Assembly (NCBI GenBank): GCA_035270785.1
Contig: DATESN010000104.1
Span: 1-54,578, forward strand
Source of the DNA: DATESN01 sp035270785
GTDB lineage: Bacteria; Bacillota; Clostridia; Lachnospirales; Lachnospiraceae
Reading direction: 5' to 3'
DNA length: 54,578 bases
A program made the position numbers and the translations under genes. Within the stretch, counting starts at the first letter, position 1, and each line of letters opens with the position of its first letter. Below, piece by piece: positions 24,439 to 33,047 of the stretch. A model generated the notes under the pieces. That model did no database searches. It saw only the letters and a list, made by a program, of their open reading frames with translations, and had not been told where the DNA came from.

Positions 24439-25470
24439 CTATTTATAGTTAACTCCAAATTGTTTATATAAAAAATCCAACGATAACATATGATCATCTA
24501 CATAAAAATCTGCATTTGGTTTACCCATATGTAGTTCATGGAACTTCAATCCCCAATTCTTCATTTGTTTTTCTGTTACCTTATACCAATCAATCTTTGT
24601 TACATACCCTCTTGCGGTAAAAAGTATAATTTCATTTCCCCAATCATAAAGTTGATTTACAATATTTATCATTGCATGATTGGGTCTTGATTTGGAATAA
24701 TCAAGATCTCCAATTGTCAAGGCAATTACTCCATCTATATCAAACACAAATCGCTGTCCTCCATTTTTAATACGTAGTAGCTGATCTGCATATGCAAATT
24801 CATCTTCAGAATCAATATCATAATTTTCTTGCATTTCATATCCTAGGATTTTATGACCGGACATTGATTTTTGCTCCAATATAACGGATGGGCGTATTAC
24901 ATCAATATTAGCATTTTGATAATAAATAATTGGCAGTTGCTGCCTTGGCATGTTATAGGCTTCTGGAATATCTTTGAGAATTGGCTGTAATTGACCATCG
25001 TCCCCTTTTTTCCACATCTTGTAGGCTATTTCTTTTGCTGGTGTCATCGTTCTAACACAATCAACGGAATCATCCAATAGTAACATTTCAATCATGTTAT
25101 CTATATCCTCCACATTTCGTATGGGATACGTTGGACGTAATTGAACAACAACATCAGGAATATAGTTTTCTTTATCTTTTAAATAGTGAAGCGCATGATA
25201 GAAAACATCAATATCTAATGAATCATCCTTAGAAAATTCCATAGGTCGAAGAAACGGTATCTCTCCACCGTACTCCTTTGCTATCTCTGCATATTTTTGG
25301 CTGTCAGTACTCACTATAATTCTATTAATATATTTTGATTGTTTTGCATGTTCTATGGAATAGGCAAGCATCGGTTTTCCAGCAATAATTTTGATATTCT
25401 TATCTATTACTCCCTTCGATCCACTTCTAGCCGGTATTATTGCCAATACATTTTTATCTGTTAGATTCAT
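24439..25470 (-). CDS. CMP-nonulosonate synthetase fused to a HAD phosphatase domain
   Basis: Residues 1 to about 230 are a NeuA-type cytidylyltransferase (AIIPARSGSKGVIDKNI near residue 10, IVSTDSQKYAEIA, VQLRPTYPIR), which activates sialic-type sugars as CMP derivatives. Residues 240-343 are a HAD-family domain of the kind found in capsule clusters: DIDGV at 244-248, FTARG near 285, VTEKQMKNWGLKFHELHMGKP and VDDH. It could remove a phosphate from a nonulosonate-9-phosphate before activation (inference). The start is the ATG at 25470, with TAGGAG 8 nt upstream. It is the gene after a Maf glycosyltransferase, pointing to flagellin modification. Confidence 0.87.
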   Translation of the reverse strand: MNLTDKNVLAIIPARSGSKGVIDKNIKIIAGKPMLAYSIEHAKQSKYINRIIVSTDSQKYAEIAKEYGGEIPFLRPMEFSKDDSLDIDVFYHALHYLKDKENYIPDVVVQLRPTYPIRNVEDIDNMIEMLLLDDSVDCVRTMTPAKEIAYKMWKKGDDGQLQPILKDIPEAYNMPRQQLPIIYYQNANIDVIRPSVILEQKSMSGHKILGYEMQENYDIDSEDEFAYADQLLRIKNGGQRFVFDIDGVIALTIGDLDYSKSRPNHAMINIVNQLYDWGNEIILFTARGYVTKIDWYKVTEKQMKNWGLKFHELHMGKPNADFYVDDHMLSLDFLYKQFGVNYK

Positions 25471-25555
25471 TCTTATTACTCCTATCAGCATGTTTTTCCA
25501 CGCATATAATTTTAATCCCCATAACCCTTTAACGTATTTTAAATTATGTTTTACT

Positions 25556-27325
25556 TCACTTTTTTAACGAATTTAGTTCTAAAAAGCTTGCAAATTTTAC
25601 ATGATGCATTCCTTCCACAAAGCTACCACCTTCTGTAGCATTCCATATTTTTACCTTTGATGCATCTGCTTGCCTGATTCTTCGTTCCATCCATTCACGA
25701 TAAAGAATAAACTTTGCATCTGCAAATACCTCTCCTCCATCATAGGCTTTTACTAAGCTTAAGTCATCTTTATCTGTTGCCAAACGATTAGAAGTATCCT
25801 CTGCATGTGCCAGATTGTCCGTAAACGCCAAATCCAGGCCTAAAAATATAACCTGATTTGCCCCTAAGTGGATGGCTATATCAAGAGCAATGGTACTAAC
25901 AGAACCACCCGTTTGATATAAATGATTTTTTAAAAAATGTGCTTCTTCTTCTGCCCTTTGATAATCTTTTTGCAAAATAAAGAATACGTTTCCTTGATAG
26001 TTTTTCATGAACTTTCCATGGGCAGTGGAAAGCATTAGCATAGGAACTCCGCAATCTTCGATTCCTGTGATTTGAGACGTCACTCGTTCATTGGGATCAC
26101 TGACAATAAAAAAATCAGGTCTAATATTCAGTTTTAATAATTTTTTAAGCACTGTTCCTGTTGCAATGATTATGCTATTTTTGGGTTTCTCTTTCAAAAG
26201 GAAAATATTTTTATCTAAAGATGGACCAGCTGCAATAATATAAACATCTTTCCCTAAAAACTCCTGCTGTAAAACATCAACATTACAAACCTGATCTGGA
26301 TGCTTTTTAGCATAAGAAATATTTGACATAAAATTACCTTGTAATAGAAATCGGGCATTTTTCATGGAATTTTCTACTAAGTTGAACTTTTCCAAACTCT
26401 TTCTTAATTCTTTATTCTGAATATTTTGTATTGCTGGTGGATAAATAAGAAGTTGAGCCTGATCATTTTTTAAAGAGTTGTCCCTTTTCTGGGTTTTTTT
26501 TATGGAAGCATTTAATTGTGTAAGATCAGGATCATAATGAAGAAACACACCATCTTGCAACATGTGATTTATTTTTATATGATTTAAAGCTAACACAATC
26601 ATATGTAAATCTGTTTCAAAAACATGAATTGGATTCACTTTTCCTGTTAAGTTGTATAGCTGAGTTAATCCATACCCCATTGCCATTCCTAATAAATGAT
26701 ATTCTTTCCTATTCATACATATTGTATCAATTAGCCACGTTCGTATATCTCTATATGGATTATTATTCGATACTTGATAATATTCTCCTTCTTCTTGAAT
26801 TATTTTTAAAGTTGGAAAACCAGACGAAGTTAGTTCAATAATATATTTTTGTTTATTTTCTTTATATTTTTCTGAATCTAAATATTCATAAATGGATTGT
26901 ACTAGTCTTGGATTTTGTTTATCTAACGCTTCTATATTAGAGATGAAAGTAATAGAACAATTTTCATTTTGTAACAACGAAGTAATGGGCTCACATAATA
27001 ACTCTTGAAGTTCTACTAAAAAAGGACGTATTTGCATTTCCAAAAGATCTGCTAGTAAAATGTAATCTTTTTTTTCTTGTGCATTTAGCATTCCATCCAA
27101 TAACTGCTTAACATACTCGTAAGAAGGATTTATTCCTATTTTCTGAAGTTCCACATGTTCTACAAAAAGGATTTCTATGAATGCTCGAAATCTAGTAAGA
27201 AACCCACGATAAGATCTCATTCCTTCCTCCATGTTCCATCTATGTAATTCCATGATGGTTATATCTACACTGTTAATCATATATTTATTACTTGATTTTA
27301 TGGTATCTATTCCTTGCTTACTCAC
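25556..27325 (-). CDS. Maf-type motility-associated glycosyltransferase (DUF115)
   Basis: The protein shows the DUF115/MptE-like core with IIAAGPSLDKN near residue 365, RPDFFIVSDPNERV, TGGSVSTIALDIAI and FLGLDLAFTDNLAHAEDTS. Maf proteins transfer nonulosonic acids onto flagellin. The preferred start is the GTG at 27325, since AGGAG lies 7 nt upstream; the ATG at 27331 is only 1 nt from that site. Length is 589 residues. It precedes the CMP-nonulosonate synthetase by 85 bp and probably shares its transcript. Confidence 0.88.
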   Translation of the reverse strand: MSKQGIDTIKSSNKYMINSVDITIMELHRWNMEEGMRSYRGFLTRFRAFIEILFVEHVELQKIGINPSYEYVKQLLDGMLNAQEKKDYILLADLLEMQIRPFLVELQELLCEPITSLLQNENCSITFISNIEALDKQNPRLVQSIYEYLDSEKYKENKQKYIIELTSSGFPTLKIIQEEGEYYQVSNNNPYRDIRTWLIDTICMNRKEYHLLGMAMGYGLTQLYNLTGKVNPIHVFETDLHMIVLALNHIKINHMLQDGVFLHYDPDLTQLNASIKKTQKRDNSLKNDQAQLLIYPPAIQNIQNKELRKSLEKFNLVENSMKNARFLLQGNFMSNISYAKKHPDQVCNVDVLQQEFLGKDVYIIAAGPSLDKNIFLLKEKPKNSIIIATGTVLKKLLKLNIRPDFFIVSDPNERVTSQITGIEDCGVPMLMLSTAHGKFMKNYQGNVFFILQKDYQRAEEEAHFLKNHLYQTGGSVSTIALDIAIHLGANQVIFLGLDLAFTDNLAHAEDTSNRLATDKDDLSLVKAYDGGEVFADAKFILYREWMERRIRQADASKVKIWNATEGGSFVEGMHHVKFASFLELNSLKK

Positions 27326-27388
27326 GGGCATACTCCTATCTATCTAATTATCTGTCTCCATTTTATCAGCTATTCCTTTTTCTTACAA

Positions 27389-27414
27389 CAAAAAAGCCCT
27401 TGCTTTACGCAAGA
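27389..27414 (-). terminator. Terminator after the carboxyltransferase gene
   Basis: CTCTTGC pairs with GCAAGGG around a 5-nt loop, followed by CTTTTTTG on the minus strand, separating the carboxyltransferase from the Maf gene. Confidence 0.85.
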
Positions 27415-27466
27415 GATTTTTCGTTGTTGTATCTTTGATTCATTTTATCTTATTACAGCACCATAA

Positions 27467-29101
27467 TTACAATGGAATATTTCCATGTTTCTTTTTTGGA
27501 CCTTCGACTTTCTTTTTTCTCAATCCATGAAGTGCTTTTAATAAATATGTTCTTGTTTCTTCTGGTTTTATTACTTCGTTTACAAAGCCCCTAGATGCAG
27601 CAGAATAAGGATTTAGAAAACGATCTTCATATTCTTTTTTACATTTCAGCCTCATTGCTTCTGGATCTTCTGCTTCTTTAATTTTTCTTTTAAACGCAAT
27701 ATTAACAGCTCCATCAGCACCCATTACTGCAATTTCGGCGATTGGCCATGCATATACAAGATCTGCTCCCATTTCTTTTGAGTTCATGGCAATATAAGCA
27801 CCCCCATATGCTTTCCTCATAATAAGAGAAATTTTTGGAACAGTTGCTTCAGAATATGCATACAATACTTTTGCACCATGGCGAATGATTCCATTATGCT
27901 CCTGAGCACTGCCAGGCAAAAATGCTGGAACATCTACGAGAGTAATCAGAGGAATGTTAAAGCAATCACAAAAACGTATAAATCTGGCAATTTTATCTGA
28001 TGCATGATAATCTAAAGATCCACCCATGAAATTTGGTTGATTAGCTACAAACCCAGCAACTTCACCATCCATGCGCCCCCAACCAACCACAGCATTTTTA
28101 GCAAAATCTTTATGCACCTCAAAAAAACTTCCGTCATCTACAATACAGTTAATCACTTCTTTCACATTGTACGGTTGTCTTGAATTGTCCGGTACAATTT
28201 TTCTAATCTTGTTCGTTTTCTCCTCTTCTACACTATTTCCTAAAAAGGCCTTTCCAATATTACCCACCCTACTAAATACCTTGTTAACACTAAATAGAAG
28301 GGACTGTTTTTCACTTCTATCTTTTACAATTGGTGCTTTTTCTTCAAAATTACTTGGTAAATAGGATAGTAATTTACGTACACCCATTAAACAATTGCTT
28401 TCGTTATCATAAGTGAAATGAGATACTCCACTTTTTTCTCCGTGTACTTTTGCTCCACCCAAATCTTCAACAGAAATTTCTTCATTAATAACTGTTTTCA
28501 CTACATTTGGGCCTGTTATAAACATTTTTGAAATGTCTGATACCATAAAGATAAAATCACATATTGCCGGCGCATAACAAGCCCCACCGGAACATGGACC
28601 TAAAATAACTGCAATTTGAGGAATGACTCCAGATGCCTTTGTATGGCGAAGAAAAATTCCACTATATCCACTTAATGAATCAATTCCTTCTTCGATTCTA
28701 GCCCCGCCGCTATCATTAATACAAATAATAGGTGCTTGCATATCCATTGCCATATCTTGTAATTTACAAATTTTATAAGAATGATATTCTCCAAGTGTAC
28801 CACCTATTACCGTAAAATCTTCACTAGATACAAAAACCAAACGACCGTTAATTTCTCCATATCCTGTTACTACGCCATCACCTAATACTCTTTTTTTGTC
28901 CAAATCAAAATCATTTATTCTTGATTCAATAAAACCATTTACTTCTACAAAAGTGTCTTTGTCTAATAGTATTTCTATACGTTCTCTTGCTGTTAATTTT
29001 CCTATTTTATGTTGTTTATCAATCTTTATTTGGCCTCCGCCAATTTTCGCTTTTGCTCTTCGGGTGTCTAAATCCTTAATTGCTTCATCCCAATTCATCA
29101 T
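27467..29101 (-). CDS. Acyl-CoA carboxylase carboxyltransferase subunit (PccB / MmdA type)
   Basis: This is a crotonase-fold carboxyltransferase with two halves. The N-terminal half has ICINDSGGARIEEGIDSLSG and the C-terminal half has LITLVDVPAFLPGSAQEHNG and AKVLYAYSEATVPKISLI. Family members move a carboxyl group between biotin and propionyl-, acetyl- or methylmalonyl-CoA. The start is taken at 29101 (MMNWDEAIKDLD), because GAAAGG is 9 nt upstream; the frame opens at 29119. No biotin carboxylase, biotin carrier or decarboxylase membrane subunit lies nearby, so partners must be elsewhere. It is flanked by terminators and has its own promoter. Confidence 0.9.
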   Translation of the reverse strand: MMNWDEAIKDLDTRRAKAKIGGGQIKIDKQHKIGKLTARERIEILLDKDTFVEVNGFIESRINDFDLDKKRVLGDGVVTGYGEINGRLVFVSSEDFTVIGGTLGEYHSYKICKLQDMAMDMQAPIICINDSGGARIEEGIDSLSGYSGIFLRHTKASGVIPQIAVILGPCSGGACYAPAICDFIFMVSDISKMFITGPNVVKTVINEEISVEDLGGAKVHGEKSGVSHFTYDNESNCLMGVRKLLSYLPSNFEEKAPIVKDRSEKQSLLFSVNKVFSRVGNIGKAFLGNSVEEEKTNKIRKIVPDNSRQPYNVKEVINCIVDDGSFFEVHKDFAKNAVVGWGRMDGEVAGFVANQPNFMGGSLDYHASDKIARFIRFCDCFNIPLITLVDVPAFLPGSAQEHNGIIRHGAKVLYAYSEATVPKISLIMRKAYGGAYIAMNSKEMGADLVYAWPIAEIAVMGADGAVNIAFKRKIKEAEDPEAMRLKCKKEYEDRFLNPYSAASRGFVNEVIKPEETRTYLLKALHGLRKKKVEGPKKKHGNIPL

Positions 29102-29206
29102 TGCACCGAACCTTTCCATTCTAAATCAGATTTCATTTTTTGTTACATGTTATTCATTTTTATAGTTTGCAATTCAAATACTTTGATATTCAAACCATCT
29201 TCGACT

Positions 29207-29234
29207 ATTATAACATGAAATTTTCATTTGACAA
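29207..29234 (-). promoter_or_regulatory. Likely sigma-A promoter of the carboxyltransferase
   Basis: TTGTCA, a 16-nt spacer and a perfect TATAAT read on the minus strand about 105 bp before the gene, just after the glf terminator. Confidence 0.7.
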
Positions 29235-29250
29235 TATTTTTAACAAAAAA

Positions 29251-29290
29251 AGTTTCGGTTATACAAATATTACTATTTGCCTCCGAAACC
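29251..29290 (-). terminator. Terminator after glf
   Basis: GGTTTCGG and CCGAAACT form a stem of about 8 bp with a 24-nt loop, followed by a run of seven T on the minus strand. Confidence 0.75.
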
Positions 29291-29303
29291 TTTTTGAACT
29301 GTC

Positions 29304-30443
29304 TTATAAAATATCTTTCTCACCCTCTGCCATTTCTAGCGCAGCTTCTATTACTTTATCCATATCATAATATTTATATTGTCCTAATCTTCCTCCAAAC
29401 AATACCTTTTTTTCATTTACGGCTAATTTTTGATACTTTTCAAATAGCTCATTGTTTTTATCATCATTTACTGGATAATAAGGATCGTCTCCTTTTTTCC
29501 ACTCTGCCGGATATTCTCTAGTGATAATAGTATTGGGTCCTGTTCCAAATTCAAAATGCTTATGTTCAATGATTCTGGTGTATGGAACATCTCCTTTCGT
29601 ATAATTAACAACTGCATTACCCTGGTAATTATCCTGATCTTCTAAAAATTCTGTTTCAAATCTTAAAGAACGGTATTCTAATTCACCCAGTTTATAATCA
29701 AAATATTCGTCTATCATACCTGTAAATAAAATTTTATCAAAGGTATCTGCAAAAGAACCACTGGCAGCGTTTTCCTTAATATATGATTTGTATTCTATCC
29801 CTGTACGTACTTCAATTCCAGCTAACATCTTTTCTACTATTTTAGTGTAACCACCCTTTGGAATTCCTTGATACACATCATTAAAATAGTTGTTGTTGTA
29901 GGTAAAGCGCAGGGGTAATCTTTTAATAATAAATGCGGGAAGTTCTTTACAATCTCTTCCCCATTGTTTTTCAGTATATCCCTTGATTAATTTTTTATAT
30001 ACATCTGTTCCAACTAGTGAGATTGCTTGTTCTTCTAAGTTCTTAGGCTCCATTATCCCTGATTTCTTAATTTGATCTGCAATCTTCTCTTTTGCCTGCG
30101 CCGGGGTTTTAATATTCCACATCTTACTAAATGTGTTCATATTAAACGGAAGATTATATAATTCATCTTCATATACAGCAACTGGGGAATTAATATAATT
30201 ATTAAATTCTGCAAATTGATTAATATATTCCCAAACCCTTTCTTTGGAAGTATGAAAAATATGTGCTCCATATTCATGAATTTGAATTCCATCCATTTCC
30301 CTTGTATAAATGTTACCTGCTATATGATCTCTTTTATCAATAACAAGACATTTCTTTCCTTGTCTTTTCATTTCGCGAGCAAATACTGCTCCAAATAAAC
30401 CCGCTCCCACTATTAAATAATCGTATTTTGTAGTTCTTTCCAT
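29304..30443 (-). CDS. glf: UDP-galactopyranose mutase
   Basis: This FAD enzyme interconverts UDP-galactopyranose and UDP-galactofuranose. The 379-residue protein has the FAD-binding loop VGAGLFGAVFAREM near residue 11, HEYGAHIFHT, the C-terminal RVIEHKHFEFG-like region (TRIIEHKHFE) and GRLGQYKYYDMD, all typical. GGGAGG precedes the ATG. It follows the O-antigen-ligase-like gene and indicates that the local glycan contains galactofuranose. Confidence 0.95.
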   Translation of the reverse strand: MERTTKYDYLIVGAGLFGAVFAREMKRQGKKCLVIDKRDHIAGNIYTREMDGIQIHEYGAHIFHTSKERVWEYINQFAEFNNYINSPVAVYEDELYNLPFNMNTFSKMWNIKTPAQAKEKIADQIKKSGIMEPKNLEEQAISLVGTDVYKKLIKGYTEKQWGRDCKELPAFIIKRLPLRFTYNNNYFNDVYQGIPKGGYTKIVEKMLAGIEVRTGIEYKSYIKENAASGSFADTFDKILFTGMIDEYFDYKLGELEYRSLRFETEFLEDQDNYQGNAVVNYTKGDVPYTRIIEHKHFEFGTGPNTIITREYPAEWKKGDDPYYPVNDDKNNELFEKYQKLAVNEKKVLFGGRLGQYKYYDMDKVIEAALEMAEGEKDIL

Positions 30444-30474
30444 GGCCTTGATTCCTCCCTATTTTATTATATTA

Positions 30475-30513
30475 TTTCTTTTTATTATTTCTTTTTATTA
30501 TTTCTTTTTATTG
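30475..30513. repeat. Three 13-bp tandem repeats between the ligase-like gene and glf
   Basis: TTTCTTTTTATTA is repeated three times (last base differs in the third copy), ending 5 bp before the stop codon of the membrane protein gene. It lies upstream of the glf ribosome site. Confidence 0.9.
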
Positions 30514-30518
30514 TCAAT

Positions 30519-32135
30519 TTAACACTTGCTGTTTCCCAAAAAGGTAAGCTTGTTTTTAAACCCATCCGTTCTAGCAATATATTCTCCGATACCAATCAAA
30601 ATAAAAATGGTTGGGGTACAAATACATTGTTGATAGCAGAATAAGTTATGCCCCATATAGCTTAAAATACATGCTCCAAAAGCAATTAAAATTGGTTTTT
30701 TAGAAGAATTTCCCAAAAAACGCTTTACTGCCGTTAAGAAAATACCAATATACGCAATAGCTCCTACGATCCCATAGCAAAGCAAACTATTAAGCCATTC
30801 ATTATGGGCATTTGGCAATATACTATTTCCCCACATGGTATTTAGATATTCTGCGTGATATTCGTAGGAATATGCTGCAAAACAATCAGGACCCACACCA
30901 AATATTTTTTGAAGAAGAGGCAGTTCTCGAAACATATCGACGGAATAAGCCCATGTGAATCCACGTCCATTTCCCCAACTCTTATCAAAAAACAGGTAGC
31001 CTTTAAAGGAATGTCCCAATATACCTTTTGTGTTCGCTACTATAATTGCAACCATTCCAGCCACCACAAACGCTGCTGCCCAAATCATAATTTTACGTAA
31101 TATCTTAAATTTAGTTATGTCAAGTTTACCATTGACTTCCAGCTTATAGGAAACCAGGTAGATCACAATTGCTATAATAAGTATCACGGCAATAATCCAA
31201 TGTTGTGAAGCAAATATAGAAAGGTCCTCTAACTGGACTGCTCTTTTTTTAAGTATTAGTTGAAATAAACCTATGACTCGAAAAGAAGTTAACATAACAA
31301 TTATAATCTCCCAAAATCGCTTCCATTTTTCATTGGATTCCATAGAAAACCAAAAGAATACCATAAGCACTAACGTTAATGCTATAAACGCACTATCACT
31401 ATTTTGGGTGACCAAGGTAGAAAAGCTAAGCACTGTAAAAATAGTAGCAAATGCACGACTACTGTTTTTTTTGCAATGCCAAAAGAAAAATAAACCTAAT
31501 GGAAAAATGGCGCAAAGATAACTCGAATACCAGGTTGCCTGACCCTGGGTGGTCAAAAAGTTAATGAAATAAGCTGGATTAAGACCGTCATAAAACCCCA
31601 ATGGATCAATTAAAAATCTATGTAAAATGGCAAATAAGAATACGACTGCTGCCACCCCCAAATAACTAAATACAGCAAAGGAATCCCATTTCCAAAATCT
31701 ACTTACAAAAAGATAAATAAGAACAAAAGCGATTTGAGCAAAAACGCCCATAAACCAACCATTCCATCCCTCTACGGCGCTATCTTTATAATTGCTAAGG
31801 ATAAAGGATAATATAGATGCAACTAAATATCCAAAAACAAACAAGTCTGTTAGTGAAATTGTTGCTTTCCGTAATTTCCAAGTAATCCTGTCTTTTTCAC
31901 AGAGCAGATGAATTGGCAGTAAAACAAGCATCGTAATCATAGCCACCAACGTTACATTTTTAAAGAATTCATATTTAAAGTCACCAATATCATAATACTT
32001 GTTACGAGTTGCAAGTGGATATATGGATAATATGATGAAAACATAAATAGAAATGACGGTTCGAAGTAACCACTTAGGGAATGTTTTGATTCCCCTATTA
32101 TGCGTTTTCTTATTCGCATTTATTTTCCAGCTCAT
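30519..32135 (-). CDS. O-antigen ligase / polymerase-like membrane protein
   Basis: The 538-residue polytopic protein has roughly eleven hydrophobic segments. A large loop near the C-terminal third contains GVGPDCFAAYS and LPNAHNEWLNSLLCYGIVGA. The HNEWL element with a following TM is typical of the Wzy_C/WaaL group, which joins or polymerises lipid-linked glycans outside the membrane. GGAG lies 7-11 nt before the ATG. It is upstream of glf, probably in the same transcript. Which glycan it handles cannot be told. Confidence 0.82.
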   Translation of the reverse strand: MSWKINANKKTHNRGIKTFPKWLLRTVISIYVFIILSIYPLATRNKYYDIGDFKYEFFKNVTLVAMITMLVLLPIHLLCEKDRITWKLRKATISLTDLFVFGYLVASILSFILSNYKDSAVEGWNGWFMGVFAQIAFVLIYLFVSRFWKWDSFAVFSYLGVAAVVFLFAILHRFLIDPLGFYDGLNPAYFINFLTTQGQATWYSSYLCAIFPLGLFFFWHCKKNSSRAFATIFTVLSFSTLVTQNSDSAFIALTLVLMVFFWFSMESNEKWKRFWEIIIVMLTSFRVIGLFQLILKKRAVQLEDLSIFASQHWIIAVILIIAIVIYLVSYKLEVNGKLDITKFKILRKIMIWAAAFVVAGMVAIIVANTKGILGHSFKGYLFFDKSWGNGRGFTWAYSVDMFRELPLLQKIFGVGPDCFAAYSYEYHAEYLNTMWGNSILPNAHNEWLNSLLCYGIVGAIAYIGIFLTAVKRFLGNSSKKPILIAFGACILSYMGHNLFCYQQCICTPTIFILIGIGEYIARTDGFKNKLTFLGNSKC

Positions 32136-32309
32136 CCTTTATCTCCATCCTTTTCTTGTTTTTATAATGCTACTGTATTATTTTATAATCAATCATACTA
32201 TTCCTATTATATTCATTTTTATGAAGTATAGCAATATGAATAGAGATGTTTCTGCCAATATGGATGGATATCATTCTGCTAATATATATAGTTATTAATT
32301 TTCCAATGA

Positions 32310-32337
32310 TTGACATCCTTTCCCCATCATGTATTAT
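32310..32337 (+). promoter_or_regulatory. Possible sigma-A promoter for the gene at 32494
   Basis: TTGACA, a 16-nt spacer and TATTAT lie about 155 bp upstream of the ATG. If used, the 12-bp tandem repeats fall inside the 5' UTR. Confidence 0.55.
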
Positions 32338-32381
32338 AACTATAGAACCATCCCTAGAAAAAGATATATGAAAAAAATAAA

Positions 32382-32477
32382 ATAGAAACTAAGATAGAAA
32401 CTAAGATAGAAACCAAACTGGAAACTAAGATAGAAACTAAGATAGAAACTAAGATAGAAACCAAACTGGAAACTAAT
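32382..32477. repeat. 12-bp tandem repeats in a doubled 48-bp block
   Basis: The unit ATAGAAACTAAG and variants run eight times without a gap. The order is A-A-B-C-A-A-B-C, where B is ATAGAAACCAAA and C is CTGGAAACTAAG (last base altered in the final copy), so two 48-bp blocks are in tandem (32382-32429, 32430-32477). The following 12 bp, TTAGAAAGGATA, hold the ribosome site of the next gene and look like a further variant. One frame reads IETK/LETK without stops but has no start codon. The 358-bp gap 32136-32493 otherwise holds only the promoter at 32310. Confidence 0.95.
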
Positions 32478-32493
32478 TTAGAAAGGATAAACA

Positions 32494-32997
32494 ATGGAAT
32501 CAATTATAGTAATACATACAAAAGAATTTAAATATCATAAAAGGGTTTCTCATTTACTAACCACCGTATTACTGAAGAATCAAATCAATTCACAAATTTT
32601 AGACATTTCATCAGGCAAAGAAGATCATGAATACTTTTTCTTTCTTCAAGATGCTAATGTGGATTTTATTATTGATTTTGATATGGTGGGGTTTCGTTTT
32701 CAAACAGAAGGTAATGAGTCCTCCTATACAACCTTGCCATGTCGAATTGCCGTTCTTTTATTTAATAAAGCTAGCCTATATCATTCATCCTTAGGGGAAC
32801 GTATGAATTTTTCCACCTTTTTATATTGTCGTAATCAAGATGACCGGGATACTGTTTTAAGAAAATATACGAATGTTCCCAATATTTGTAACATGGATCA
32901 ATTAGAGTTAATGGAACAAAGTGATTTCATTGATCGTGAAAATTTGGCTAAATTAACTTTACTGGTACATAAAATCATCATGGATATTTGTATTTAA
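32494..32997 (+). CDS. Orphan plus-strand protein in the glycan island, unknown function
   Basis: The 167-residue soluble protein is not recognised. It begins MESIIVIHTKEFKYHKRVSH, has an acidic middle (DANVDFIIDFDMVGFRFQTE), LPCRIAVLLF and LGERMNFSTFLYCRNQ, and a helical end. The Rossmann-like start and the sentence-like pattern of a nucleotide-sugar-type N-terminal domain suggest kinship with the CgeB/DUF3880 N-terminal domains nearby, but this is weak. GAAAGG lies 7 nt before the ATG. It is the only plus-strand gene between 24415 and the window end and is bracketed by tandem repeats on both sides. Confidence 0.65.
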   Translation: MESIIVIHTKEFKYHKRVSHLLTTVLLKNQINSQILDISSGKEDHEYFFFLQDANVDFIIDFDMVGFRFQTEGNESSYTTLPCRIAVLLFNKASLYHSSLGERMNFSTFLYCRNQDDRDTVLRKYTNVPNICNMDQLELMEQSDFIDRENLAKLTLLVHKIIMDICI

Positions 32998-33047
32998 TAT
33001 CTTTATCTAATATCTTTATCTAATATCTTTAACTAATATCTGCAGCT
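32996..33047. repeat. Four 13-bp tandem copies spanning the 3' ends of two convergent genes
   Basis: AATATCTTTATCT (two exact copies), AATATCTTTAACT and AATATCTGCAGCT follow without gaps. The last copy encodes the final residues of the CgeB-type gene at 33029 and the third contains its stop codon, while the first copy overlaps the stop of the gene at 32494. Confidence 0.9.

Noticed and set aside
27362..27388. GCTGATAA resembling a sigma-28 -10 upstream of the first Maf gene
   Set aside because: No TAAA occurs at 14-16 nt upstream of it.
32382..32477. Possible CRISPR or coding repeat (IETK/LETK peptide)
   Set aside because: Units are contiguous 12-mers without spacers, and the open frame has no start codon or ribosome site.
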